Shown here piece by piece: positions 7,900-16,660 of a DNA stretch of 64,000 nt. The stretch is taken from assembly GCF_051172195.1 (NCBI RefSeq), contig NZ_JBPJAQ010000003.1, forward strand, positions 1 to 64,000, written 5' to 3'. The notes beneath the pieces were generated by a model that worked only from the letters and a program-made list of their open reading frames with translations, did no database searches and was not told the origin of the DNA. A program made the translations under genes and the position numbers. The DNA is from Paludibaculum fermentans_A. GTDB taxonomy: Bacteria; Acidobacteriota; Terriglobia; Bryobacterales; Bryobacteraceae. The number at the start of each line of letters is the position of its first letter. Position 1 is the stretch's first letter.

Positions 7900-8481
7900 T
7901 TAGGTTAGCGCGTCCGGCGGGAGAATTGCCGCAATTTCGCGCTTCACCGCCTCTTCGTCGCCGTGCCGGTAGTGGTCGAGAATGGCGGAATCCACGAGGG
8001 CGTACCAGAGTTTGCGGCGCTGTTGAAAGTCGGGTACGGTTTCGGCCAGGCGGCCGCGGAGACGCCGGGCGAGTTTGAGGAATTCGGCGTATTCGGGGCC
8101 GAGTTCGCGCTCGAGTTTTTCGCGGAGGCGGACGGCCAGGGCGGGGCAGGCGCCGCCTGTGGAGATGGCGATGACGAGTTCGCCTTGGCGGACGATGCTG
8201 GCGAAGGTGAACCGGCAGTGGGGTGGATCGTCGACGCAGCAGACGAGGATGCCGCGGCGCTCGGCTTCGGCGAAGATTTCGGCATTGCGGGAGCGGTCGG
8301 GGCCGGCGGAGATCACGGCAAAGCAGCCGTCGAGGTGGGCGGAGGCGTAGTGTTCCTGGCGGTGCACCTGGGCTCCAGCGCGGAGCAGGGCGGCGGACTT
8401 CTCGTCGGCTTCACGGCCCGAGCCGAGCACGAGGCATTTCTTGCCCTCGACGTCCAGGATGATCGGGTAGCCCTCGGCCAT
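7900..8481 (-). CDS. Precorrin-2 dehydrogenase / sirohydrochlorin ferrochelatase-like (CysG N-terminal type)
   Basis: 193 residues from ATG 8481 (MAEGYPIILDVEGKKCLVLG). It has the Rossmann GSGREADEK turn, a VDDPPHCRFTFAS segment matching the family's 'VDDpxxCxFxxPa' core, then ISTGGACPALAVRLREKLE, characteristic of the siroheme synthase N-terminal domain. It converts precorrin-2 to sirohydrochlorin and may insert iron. ATG 8514 is an alternative start but adds a non-conserved RLRDNRR stretch. It is divergent from hemD and opens the minus operon; siroheme is the cofactor of the NirB encoded on the other side. Confidence 0.85.
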   Translation of the reverse strand: MAEGYPIILDVEGKKCLVLGSGREADEKSAALLRAGAQVHRQEHYASAHLDGCFAVISAGPDRSRNAEIFAEAERRGILVCCVDDPPHCRFTFASIVRQGELVIAISTGGACPALAVRLREKLERELGPEYAEFLKLARRLRGRLAETVPDFQQRRKLWYALVDSAILDHYRHGDEEAVKREIAAILPPDALT

Positions 8482-8510
8482 CCTTCGATTGTCCCTCAAC
8501 CTTGTGGTTA

Positions 8511-8518
8511 CCATATGG
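8511..8518. promoter_or_regulatory. CCATATGG palindrome at the divergent operon boundary
   Basis: An 8-base palindrome contains the hemD ATG (8515) on the plus strand and, on the minus strand, the alternative ATG (8514) of the siroheme dehydrogenase gene. Promoters for both directions must therefore overlap the coding regions or lie very close. Whether it acts as an operator is unknown. Confidence 0.35.
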
Positions 8519-9303
8519 GCATGAGAGTGATTGCTCTGGAATCCCGCCGCGCTCGTGAGATGGAAGAGATGTTGCGCCGCCAGGGCTTTGATCCTTTTGT
8601 TGCCCCTTCCGTGCGGGAAGTGGGGCTGGAGGCCAATCCGACCGCGGTGGCTTTTGGCGAGGCGCTGATTCGAAACGAGTTCGAGGCTCTCATTTGCCTG
8701 ACTGGCGTGGGGGTGCGGCAGCTCTTTGCGCTGCTGAAGACGCGTTTCGACGAGGCGGAGTTGATCGAGGCGCTGAAACAGGTGACTACGATTGCGCGCG
8801 GGCCGAAGCCGTCGGCGGCGCTGCGGGAACTCGGTGTGCAGCCGACCGCGATTGCTCCGGATCCGGCCACTTACCGCGAGGTGCTGGGGATCCTGGCGAG
8901 GCGGAGCGAGCGGCGGGTGGCGGTGCAGGAGTATGGGCGTCCGGACCAGCGGTTGCTGGCCGGGCTGGCGGAACTCGGCTGCCGGGTGACGCAGGTGCCG
9001 GTATATCAGTGGGCGCTGCCGGAGGACATTCAACCTTTGCAGGAAGCAGCGCGGCGGATTGCGGCCGGCGAGGCGGAGGCGGTGTTGTTTACGTCGTCCG
9101 TGCAACTCGATCATTTGCAGCAGATAGCCGCTGAGCTTGGGGTGGATGTGCTGGCCGGACTGTCGAAGATGAAGATCGGGTCCATCGGGCCGACGATGAG
9201 CGAGGCGTTGCGGGCGGCGGGCCTGGAACCGGCGGTGGAACCAGCGACTCCGAAGCTAGGCTTTTTGATTCATGAGTTTGCGGCATTCATGAAGAACTCT
9301 TAA
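8515..9303 (+). CDS. hemD: Uroporphyrinogen-III synthase
   Basis: 262 residues from ATG 8515 (an in-frame ATG at 8521 gives two fewer). The two-domain HemD fold is recognisable: LESRRAREMEEMLRRQGF at the N-terminus, CLTGVGVRQLF in the first half, and VLFTSSVQLDHL then IGSIGPTMSEALRAAGL in the second. It cyclises hydroxymethylbilane to uroporphyrinogen III, the branch point to siroheme and heme. Its place upstream of cobA and nirB indicates dedication to siroheme supply. Confidence 0.88.
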   Translation: MGMRVIALESRRAREMEEMLRRQGFDPFVAPSVREVGLEANPTAVAFGEALIRNEFEALICLTGVGVRQLFALLKTRFDEAELIEALKQVTTIARGPKPSAALRELGVQPTAIAPDPATYREVLGILARRSERRVAVQEYGRPDQRLLAGLAELGCRVTQVPVYQWALPEDIQPLQEAARRIAAGEAEAVLFTSSVQLDHLQQIAAELGVDVLAGLSKMKIGSIGPTMSEALRAAGLEPAVEPATPKLGFLIHEFAAFMKNS

Positions 9304-9500
9304 CGTGAACTGTATAAGCCGGTTGATTGCCCCGCATCAGCAATTTCGATTGGACTGAAAACTCTAACTCCGAGTACAGTTAGGCCATAACCTCCTCGTT
9401 GGAGCCCTACCCGTCCTGTCCCCGGTCACCTGTCTGATCGGATCCACCGTTCCTCACTCTTCACCCTTCTGATTTCCGGAAACTGGGAGCAACCACGTAA
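9304..9500. other. 197-bp leader between hemD and cobA
   Basis: A gap without a convincing reading frame on either strand, unusually long for this otherwise overlapping operon. It could hold a nitrate- or nitrogen-responsive promoter or an attenuator. I see no strong hairpin-plus-U terminator. A minor inverted feature (CTAACTCC near 9363 and complementary bases nearby) is too weak to call. Confidence 0.3.
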
Positions 9501-10250
9501 ATGCCTGAAAGCATGGGAAAAGTGTGTCTCGTCGGCGCGGGCCCCGGAGATCCGGAGCTGCTGACGCTGAAGGCGGCGCGCCGGCTGCGCGAGGCGGAAG
9601 TAGTGCTGTACGACCGCCTGGTGAGTGCGGAGATCCTGACGTTGGCGGATCCGGATGCGATCTTCATCGACACGGGGAAGGAAGAGGGGCACGCGGAGGC
9701 GATCCAGCAGGAGATCCACCGATTGCTGTTGCAGTACGCGTGGGAAGGGAAGCGCGTGATCCGGCTGAAGGGCGGCGATCCGTTTGTATTCGGGCGGGGT
9801 GGGGAAGAGGTCCTGTTTCTGCGGCAGCACGGCATCGAGGTGGAAGTGGTGCCGGGGATTAGCAGTGCGATGGCGGCTCCGGCGCTGGCGGGGATCCCGG
9901 TGACGCACCGGGGTGTGGCGGCTTCGGTGACGGTGATGACGGCGCGGTGCAAGGGCGGGACGGAGGCGGACTGGTCGAAGGTGGCGCGGGTGGACACGCT
10001 GGTGATCCTGATGGGCGTGAAGTGGCGGGAGCGGATCGCGCGGCACTTGCTGGCGTGCGGACGTTCGGCGAAGGAACCGGCGGCCTTCATTGAACGGGCG
10101 ACGACTTCGCGAGAGCGGGTCGTCGAAACGACGTTGGGGGCGATTGCGGCGGGCAAGGTGGCGGTGGAGTCGCCGGCTGTCCTGGTGCTGGGGGCTGTTG
10201 TGAAGATGCGCGGCGCGATGCTGTCGCTGTGTGCCCGGAGCGTGGCATGA
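9501..10250 (+). CDS. cobA: Uroporphyrinogen-III C-methyltransferase
   Basis: A 249-residue SUMT. It has GAGPGDPELLTLKAARRL near the N-terminus, YDRLVS, the RLKGGDPFVFGRGGEE SAM-binding motif, and VVPGISSAMAAPALAGIPVTHR, all diagnostic of CobA/CysG-C. It adds two methyl groups to uroporphyrinogen III to give precorrin-2, the substrate of the divergent dehydrogenase. The stop overlaps the next start (ATGA at 10247). Confidence 0.93.
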   Translation: MPESMGKVCLVGAGPGDPELLTLKAARRLREAEVVLYDRLVSAEILTLADPDAIFIDTGKEEGHAEAIQQEIHRLLLQYAWEGKRVIRLKGGDPFVFGRGGEEVLFLRQHGIEVEVVPGISSAMAAPALAGIPVTHRGVAASVTVMTARCKGGTEADWSKVARVDTLVILMGVKWRERIARHLLACGRSAKEPAAFIERATTSRERVVETTLGAIAAGKVAVESPAVLVLGAVVKMRGAMLSLCARSVA

Positions 10251-11710
10251 GCCTGCCCCTGCTGCAGCGCACGGCTGATCCCTCGTTCTGCCGGTACACA
10301 CCGGCCGAGGCGGAGCCGCTGGAGCTGAGAATCCCCGTACGGGCGCCGGTGGAGGGTGAGCAGTACCGCTTCCACTTCGACATGACGAAGTGCATCGGCT
10401 GCAAGTGCTGTGAAGTGGCGTGCAACGAGCAGAACAACAATCCGGCCGAGATCCGCTGGCGGAGGGTGGGCGAACTGGAGGGCGGCACGTATCCTTTCGC
10501 GGAGCGGTTCCACCTTTCCATGGGCTGCAACCACTGCCTGGAGCCGGCCTGTCTCATCGGCTGTCCGGTGGATGCGTATACAAAGATGCCGGATACGGGC
10601 ATCGTCCTCCACAGCGCGGACACGTGCATCGGCTGCCAGTACTGCACCTGGAACTGCCCCTACGGCGTGCCGCAGTTCAACGAAGAGCGTGGGGTGGTGG
10701 GCAAGTGCGACATGTGCCACGGGCGGCTGAGCGAGGGGCGTGAACCGGCTTGTGTCAACGCCTGTCCCCAGGGCGCGATCGCCATCGAACTGGTTCAGAT
10801 TGACGCGTGGCGGGCGACCAACGCCGCGGCGGGCAATGCGCCCGGGCTGCCCGCGGCCTTCGAGACGATGTCGACGACGCGGATCACGCTGCCGGGGCAC
10901 ATCGACGATTCGCTGCGGAAGGCGGATTACCACCGGGTAAGGCCGGAGCATCCGCACTGGCCGCTGGTCTTCCTGCTGGTGTTGACGCAGATGTCGGTGG
11001 GCGCCTTCGCGGTGCTGCTGGCGCTGGGCGAGGCGGCTCCGAAGCTGGCCTTCCTGTTTGCCACGGCGGCCGGCCATGCGGCGCTGGGCTTCTCGCTGCT
11101 GCACCTGGGGCGTCCGGCGCACGCGATCAGGGCCTTGAAGATGTGGAAGCGGTCGTGGCTGAGCCGGGAGGTCTTGTTTTTCTCGCTGTTCGCCGGGCTG
11201 ACGGCCCTGGCGGCGCCGGCCGCGTTCTTTGGAATCGGGCCGGTGAAGCCGCTGCTGGCCGCGACGGTGCTGGCCGGACTGGCGGGGGTCGTGTCGAGCG
11301 CACGGATCTATATGGTGCCGGCGCGACCCGGTTGGAACAGCCCGCGGACGCTGGCGGAGTTCGTGCTGACGGGTGCGGTGTTGGGATCGCTGTTGGCGGG
11401 CGGGCCGGGTTGGTTCACCATCGCCGCCGCGGTGGCCCAGGCCGCATTGACCGGCTGGAAGATCTACGCGATGCGCACTTCGGCTGAATTCGAGATGAAG
11501 CAGAGCGCCCGTTTGATGACGCGCACCTTGCGGAATCACCTGATGTGGCGGCTGGCGCTGCTGGCACTGTGTATCGTGCCCGGGCTTCCGGTTCCGGTGG
11601 CGCTGGCGGCTGGACTGGGTTCCGAGATCCTGGGCCGCTATCTGTTCTTTGTCAGCGTGGTGCCCCGCAACATGGCCGCCACCTTCTTTTCGGGAGCTGA
11701 AGCCGCATGA
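10247..11710 (+). CDS. Fused four-cluster ferredoxin subunit and DmsC-like membrane anchor
   Basis: 487 residues from ATG 10247. Residues ~40-200 are a DmsB/NrfC-type ferredoxin with four 4Fe-4S Cys groups (CIGCKCCEVAC, CNHCLEPACLIGC, CIGCQYCTWNC, CDMCHGRLSEGREPACVNAC). From ~residue 235 the protein becomes a DmsC/NrfD-like anchor with about eight membrane helices. It would pass electrons from quinol to the molybdoenzyme encoded directly downstream (overlap ATGA). In E. coli DMSO reductase these are two proteins, so this is a fusion. Such an anchor is not the usual partner of soluble NAD(P)H- or ferredoxin-dependent assimilatory nitrate reductases. Confidence 0.88.
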   Translation: MSLPLLQRTADPSFCRYTPAEAEPLELRIPVRAPVEGEQYRFHFDMTKCIGCKCCEVACNEQNNNPAEIRWRRVGELEGGTYPFAERFHLSMGCNHCLEPACLIGCPVDAYTKMPDTGIVLHSADTCIGCQYCTWNCPYGVPQFNEERGVVGKCDMCHGRLSEGREPACVNACPQGAIAIELVQIDAWRATNAAAGNAPGLPAAFETMSTTRITLPGHIDDSLRKADYHRVRPEHPHWPLVFLLVLTQMSVGAFAVLLALGEAAPKLAFLFATAAGHAALGFSLLHLGRPAHAIRALKMWKRSWLSREVLFFSLFAGLTALAAPAAFFGIGPVKPLLAATVLAGLAGVVSSARIYMVPARPGWNSPRTLAEFVLTGAVLGSLLAGGPGWFTIAAAVAQAALTGWKIYAMRTSAEFEMKQSARLMTRTLRNHLMWRLALLALCIVPGLPVPVALAAGLGSEILGRYLFFVSVVPRNMAATFFSGAEAA

Positions 11711-13887
11711 CGAAGAGCTGGAAGCGCCTGCTGGGGCTGGATATCCTCAGCGACAAATACGCCTACTCGAACGACGCCGAGCACGGCTGGACGTCGACCG
11801 AGAAGATTCCCGAGAAGTGGGTGAAGACCACCTGCGGCTACTGCTCAGTGGGCTGCGGGATGAAGGTGGGCGTGCGGGCCGGCCGGGCGGTGGCGGTGCG
11901 CGGCGACGAGGATCATCCCGTGAATCGGGGCAAGCTTTGTCCCAAGGGATTGAGCGAGCATCATACGCTGCAGGCGCGCAGCCGGGCCCTGCGGCCGCTG
12001 CTGAAGCGAGGCAATGAGTTTCAACCGGTTTCCTGGGATACGGCCCTGGACACGATGGTCGAGCGGTTCCTCGGCGTGCAGGCCAAGTACGGCAAGCAGG
12101 CTTTGGGCGTGCTCTCCACTGGGCAACTGGTGACGGAAGAGTTCTATGCGCTGGGGAAGCTGATCCAGCTTGGGTTCGGGACCAGCAACTACGACGGCAA
12201 CACGACGCTGTGCATGGCCAGCGCGGTGGCAGGATACAAGCGCAGCTTCGGGTCGGATGGGCCGCCCGGCGCTTACGATGATTTGGCCGAGTCCGACTTG
12301 GTGATCCTGATCGGCGCGAACATCGCCGACAACCACCCGATCCTCTGCCAGCGGCTGGCGGAGAACCGGCAGGGGACGGTGGTGGTGGTGGATCCGCGCG
12401 TCACGAAGACGGCGATGCTGGCCGACATCCATCTGCCGGTGAAGCCCCGTTCCGACATCGCGCTGCTGAACGGCATCGGGCACGTACTGATTGCGGAGGG
12501 ACTGATCGACGCTGCTTACATCGAGCGGCACACCACTGGCTTTGAGCAGTTGCGGACGCACCTGGCCGCCTACACTCCAGCGCATGTGGCGGGCATTACG
12601 GGGTTGAGCGAAGAGCAGGTGCTGGACATCGCGCGCCGTTTCGGCCAGGCCCGCGCGCCGTTCGTGGCCTGGACGATGGGCGTGAACCACTCGACGCAGG
12701 GCGCCGAGACGGTGAATGCGATCTGCAACCTGTCGCTGTTGACGGGCAAGCTGGGGTTCGCGGGTGCGGCTCCGTTCTCCATCACGGGGCAGTGCAATGC
12801 GATGGGCTCGCGGGAGGCAAGTTGCACCTCTTCGCTGCCCGGCTACCGCAAGTTCGAGAGCGCCGAGGACCGGGCCGAGATCGCGAACCTGTGGAACGTG
12901 GATCCTTCGGTGATCCCGACGAAGCGCGGCCATGCCTACCCCGACCTGGTGGAAGGCATGGTGAAGAAGGAGATCCGGGCGCTGTGGATCATCGCCACCA
13001 ACCCGCTGGTCTCGTTCCCCAACTACGACGTGCTGACCCAGGCGCTGGGCAACCTGGAGTTTCTGGTGGTGCAGGACGGCTTCCATCCCACGCCCACCAC
13101 GCTGCATGCCGACCTCGTCCTGCCCGCGGCGATCTGGGGCGAGAAGGAAGGCACGTACACGAATTCCGAGCGGCGTGTGAGCAAAGTGAACGCAGCGGTG
13201 GCGCCGCCCGGCGAGGCACTCTCCGACTTCGAGATCTTCCTGCGCACCGCCGGCAAGCTGGGCGTGCGGGCGAAGCTCTTCCCAGGTTGGACCGGCCCGC
13301 GCGACGCCTTTGAGGAGTGGCGGCAGGTGTCGAAGGGCCGCCTGTGCGATTACTCCGGCCTGAGCTATGAACTGCTGGAGACGGCCGGCCCGCTGCAGTG
13401 GCCACATCCGGAAGGGACGGAGTCGACCGGTACGCGGCGTCTGTATGCGGACGGCGTCTTTGAGTACGCGGATGGGAAGGCCAAGCTGTTCTGCATTGAG
13501 TGGCAAACGGCGCCGGAGCAGCCCAGCCGCCAGTATCCCTTCGTCCTGAACACAGGGCGCACGGTGGAGCACTGGCATACGCGCACGAAGACCGGTGAGG
13601 TGGAGATGCTGCACCGCATGAGCCCGCGGGCCTGGCTCGAGATGAATCCAACAGATGCCGAGCGGCTGGGGCTGGAGATGCACGACAAGGTCACGCTGGT
13701 TTCGAGGCGCGGCCAGGTGGACGGAGTGGAGCTGCGCGTGACCTCGATCATCGCGCCCGGCCACGTCTTTCTGCCGTTCCACTACTTCGAGTACAACTCG
13801 AACCGTTTGACGTTGAGCGCGTACGATCCGATTTCCCGCGAACCGAACTACAAGCAGTGTGCCGTACGAGTCGAAAGGAGCCATTAA
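11707..13887 (+). CDS. nasC: Molybdopterin oxidoreductase, assimilatory nitrate reductase type
   Basis: 726 residues. An N-terminal 4Fe-4S motif (Cys43, 46, 50 and 78) leads the molybdopterin core; MGVNHSTQGAETVNAICNL and the TGQCNAMGSREA segment are typical of NasC/NarB. No twin-arginine signal is visible, so the enzyme is cytoplasmic. It reduces nitrate to nitrite with bis-MGD. The location between the FeS/anchor subunit and NirBD supports the assignment over other DMSO-reductase-family activities. The long C-terminal [2Fe-2S] extension of some NasC proteins is missing, as expected if the upstream subunit delivers electrons. Confidence 0.88.
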   Translation: MTKSWKRLLGLDILSDKYAYSNDAEHGWTSTEKIPEKWVKTTCGYCSVGCGMKVGVRAGRAVAVRGDEDHPVNRGKLCPKGLSEHHTLQARSRALRPLLKRGNEFQPVSWDTALDTMVERFLGVQAKYGKQALGVLSTGQLVTEEFYALGKLIQLGFGTSNYDGNTTLCMASAVAGYKRSFGSDGPPGAYDDLAESDLVILIGANIADNHPILCQRLAENRQGTVVVVDPRVTKTAMLADIHLPVKPRSDIALLNGIGHVLIAEGLIDAAYIERHTTGFEQLRTHLAAYTPAHVAGITGLSEEQVLDIARRFGQARAPFVAWTMGVNHSTQGAETVNAICNLSLLTGKLGFAGAAPFSITGQCNAMGSREASCTSSLPGYRKFESAEDRAEIANLWNVDPSVIPTKRGHAYPDLVEGMVKKEIRALWIIATNPLVSFPNYDVLTQALGNLEFLVVQDGFHPTPTTLHADLVLPAAIWGEKEGTYTNSERRVSKVNAAVAPPGEALSDFEIFLRTAGKLGVRAKLFPGWTGPRDAFEEWRQVSKGRLCDYSGLSYELLETAGPLQWPHPEGTESTGTRRLYADGVFEYADGKAKLFCIEWQTAPEQPSRQYPFVLNTGRTVEHWHTRTKTGEVEMLHRMSPRAWLEMNPTDAERLGLEMHDKVTLVSRRGQVDGVELRVTSIIAPGHVFLPFHYFEYNSNRLTLSAYDPISREPNYKQCAVRVERSH

Positions 13888-13892
13888 CCAAA

Positions 13893-16334
13893 ATGAAGCC
13901 CCGCAAAGCAAAGAAGCCCCATCTGGTTCTGGTCGGCAACGGCATGGCCGGCATCGCCTGCCTGGAACAGATCCTGCGTTATGGCGACATGTTCGACATC
14001 ACCATCTTCGGCGATGAAACGCACGTGAACTACAGCCGCATCCTGCTGTCGAACGTCCTGGCCGGCGTGCACGGTTTCGACGACATTACGCTGAATCCGC
14101 TGGAGTGGTACCGCGAGCGCAACATCTCGCTGCGGCTGGGTGTGCGGATCACCGGTGTCGATGCGGTGGCCCATACGATCACTGGGGACGACGGCGCGGT
14201 GACCTCCTATGACAAGCTGCTGATCGCCACCGGCAGCCATCCGTTCGTGCCGCCGGTGCCGGGTTTGGAGAAGAAGGGCGTGTGCGCGTGGCGCACGTTG
14301 GACGACACGCAGCGGCTGCTGGAATGGTCGGCTCCGGGCAAGCATGCCATTGTGCTGGGCGGCGGACTGCTGGGCCTGGAAGCGGCGCGCGGGCTGCAGG
14401 TGCAGGGCTGCCAGGTGACGGTGATCCACCTGTTGGACACGCTGATGAACCGCCAGTTGGACAGCACGGGCGGCCACTATGTGCAGCGCAAGATGGAGAA
14501 CCTCGGCATCACCGTGCGGAAGAAGTGCACGGTGCGCGCGATCCACGGCAAAGAGCGGGTGGAGAGCGTCGAGCTGAATACCGGCAAGATCCTGCCCGCC
14601 GACTTTGTTGTGGTCGCCGCCGGCATCCTGCCGAATGCGGAGTTGGGCCGCATGGCCGGGTTGGAAGTGAAGCGCGGCATCGTCGTCAACGACTTTCTGG
14701 AGACCTCCCATCCCGACATCTTCGCGGTGGGCGAGTGCGTGGAACACCGCGGCATGACTTACGGGCTGGTGGCTCCGCTGATCGAGCAGGGCAAGGTCCT
14801 GGCGGCCACCATCACAGGCAACAAGGGGCCGACGTACGAAGGCAGTTCCACCGCGACCAAGTTGAAGGTAGCCGGAGTGGAAGTGTTCTCCGCCGGCCTG
14901 ATCGAAGAGACGGAACCGGGCCTGGACGTTGTGCGCTATGAGGATCCGGGGCTCGGCATCTACAAGAAGCTGGTGCTGAAGGGCGGCCAGATGGTGGGTG
15001 CGATCCTGGTGGGCGACACCTCGGAGAGCGGCCGTTACATGGAATGGATCCGGTCGAAAGAGGATCTGACGGCCAAGCGCCGCAACCTGCTGATTCCGGA
15101 GCCCCCGAAGGATCCGGGCGCCTCCATCGCGGAGATGTCCGACAGCGAAGTGGTGTGCGGCTGCATGGGTGTCAGCAAAGGCACCATCATCACCGCGATC
15201 CACGATCGTGGCATCTGTACGCTGTCGCAGTTGAAAGAGGCGACCCGCGCGTCGGCCGGCTGCGGATCATGCGCCGGTACGTGTACCGCACTGCTGGCGG
15301 CGGTGGCGCCGGGCTTCGAGCCTGACAGGAAGCAGGTGCTGTGCAGTTGCGTGCCGTTCCCGGAAGAGCAGTTGCGGGAGATGGTGCATACGCAGCAGAT
15401 CCGGTCGGTGCAGCAGGTGCTCGACATCTACGGCAATGGGACGGGCTGCGAGAAGTGCCGGCCGGCGCTGAGCTACATGGTCGATATGGTGTGGTGCGGA
15501 GAGCACGAGGAAGACCGGTCGTCCCGCTTCATCAACGATCGCGTCCACGCGAATATCCAGAAGGACGGAACGTTCAGCGTGGTGCCCCGCATGCGCGGAG
15601 GTGTGACATCGCCGGCGGAACTGCGGCGCATCGCCGAGGTGGCGGAGAAGTACAACGTGCCGCTGGTGAAGGTCACCGGCAGCCAGCGCCTGGACCTGCT
15701 GGGTGTGAAGAAGCAGGATCTGCCAGGGATCTGGGCCGATCTCGGTATGCCCTCGGGACAGGCCTACGCCAAGGGTGTCCGCATGGTGAAGACGTGCGTG
15801 GGCAGCGAGTTCTGCCGCTTCGGGACGCAGGACGCGATCAGCACCGGCGTCGAGTTGGAGAAGCGTCTGGAGAACCTGTTCACTCCGCACAAGACGAAGC
15901 TGGCGGTGGTCGGGTGTCCCAGGAATTGCGCGGAAGCCACGGTGAAAGATATCGGCCTGGTGGGCCAGGAGGGATCGTGGCAGGTGGTGGTGGGCGGAGC
16001 GGCCGGCAAGTCCGTTCGCAAAGCCGACGTGCTGGTGACCGTGGCTTCGACGGAAGAGGCGCTGGAATCGGCCGAGCTGTTCTTCCAGTACTACCGCGAG
16101 CACGCGAATTATCTGGAGCGCACCTACGACTTCGTCGAGCGTACGGGCATGGACAAGATCCGCCGCGAGACCGTATACGCAGTACCCGAGGCAAGAGCCG
16201 GACTGCTCGATCGATTGAGGAAAGCCAAGTCTGCTTCCTATGACGCGTGGCTGGAGGGCGACCAGCCCAAGACGGCCACGCAGTTCGTTCAGATTCAACC
16301 CATGGAAGCACCCGAGGAGGTCTCCTACCGATGA
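13893..16334 (+). CDS. nirB: Nitrite reductase large subunit
   Basis: 813 residues from ATG 13893 (MKPRKAKKPHLVLVGNGMAG). Domains in order: FAD/NAD(P) pyridine-nucleotide-disulfide reductase (VGNGMAG, then AIVLGGGLLGLEAARGLQ), a BFD-like [2Fe-2S] domain (CGCMG ... CGSC), and the nitrite/sulfite reductase domain with CVGSEFC and CPRNC, which hold the siroheme-4Fe-4S centre. It reduces nitrite to ammonia with NAD(P)H. It starts 5 bases after nasC and overlaps nirD by 4 bases. Confidence 0.93.
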   Translation: MKPRKAKKPHLVLVGNGMAGIACLEQILRYGDMFDITIFGDETHVNYSRILLSNVLAGVHGFDDITLNPLEWYRERNISLRLGVRITGVDAVAHTITGDDGAVTSYDKLLIATGSHPFVPPVPGLEKKGVCAWRTLDDTQRLLEWSAPGKHAIVLGGGLLGLEAARGLQVQGCQVTVIHLLDTLMNRQLDSTGGHYVQRKMENLGITVRKKCTVRAIHGKERVESVELNTGKILPADFVVVAAGILPNAELGRMAGLEVKRGIVVNDFLETSHPDIFAVGECVEHRGMTYGLVAPLIEQGKVLAATITGNKGPTYEGSSTATKLKVAGVEVFSAGLIEETEPGLDVVRYEDPGLGIYKKLVLKGGQMVGAILVGDTSESGRYMEWIRSKEDLTAKRRNLLIPEPPKDPGASIAEMSDSEVVCGCMGVSKGTIITAIHDRGICTLSQLKEATRASAGCGSCAGTCTALLAAVAPGFEPDRKQVLCSCVPFPEEQLREMVHTQQIRSVQQVLDIYGNGTGCEKCRPALSYMVDMVWCGEHEEDRSSRFINDRVHANIQKDGTFSVVPRMRGGVTSPAELRRIAEVAEKYNVPLVKVTGSQRLDLLGVKKQDLPGIWADLGMPSGQAYAKGVRMVKTCVGSEFCRFGTQDAISTGVELEKRLENLFTPHKTKLAVVGCPRNCAEATVKDIGLVGQEGSWQVVVGGAAGKSVRKADVLVTVASTEEALESAELFFQYYREHANYLERTYDFVERTGMDKIRRETVYAVPEARAGLLDRLRKAKSASYDAWLEGDQPKTATQFVQIQPMEAPEEVSYR

Positions 16335-16660
16335 GCTGGCTGAAAGTCACTCCCGCTGAAAATGTACCCCTGCGCGAAGGCCGCAGCGTCTGCATCGGAC
16401 GGCGCGAAATCGCAATCTTCCACCTGCCTGACGGCTTCCGGGCGATCGACAACCGCTGCCCGCACAACCTGGGGCCGCTGTGTGACGGCATCACCAAGGG
16501 GACCACCGTGGTGTGTCCGCTGCACGGTTGGAACATCAACCTGGAGAACGGCAAGGTGTTGAAGCCGGATGTGCCGGTGGGCGTCACCACTTACCCGGTG
16601 CGCGTGAGTGAAGGGATTGTCGAGATCCAATTGCCGGAGATGAAAGAGGCCGTCGCATGA
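16331..16660 (+). CDS. nirD: Nitrite reductase small subunit (Rieske)
   Basis: 109 residues from ATG 16331, which overlaps the nirB stop. The Rieske ligands are CPH and CPLHGW (about residues 42-63). NirD partners NirB. The protein is standard length for the family. Its stop overlaps the transporter start (ATGA). Confidence 0.92.
   Translation: MSWLKVTPAENVPLREGRSVCIGRREIAIFHLPDGFRAIDNRCPHNLGPLCDGITKGTTVVCPLHGWNINLENGKVLKPDVPVGVTTYPVRVSEGIVEIQLPEMKEAVA

Noticed and set aside
7900..9114. 404-codon minus frame extending the siroheme dehydrogenase
   Set aside because: The N-terminal half is an unconserved shadow of hemD; the conserved protein begins at 8481.
9461..11539. 692-codon minus-strand frame antisense to cobA and the FeS fusion
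   Set aside because: Composition is Arg/His/Pro-rich, as expected for the antisense of a high-GC gene; the plus frame carries diagnostic Cys motifs.
11845..15203. Long minus-strand frames opposite nasC and nirB
   Set aside because: They have no conserved domain; the plus strand encodes complete, conserved enzymes.
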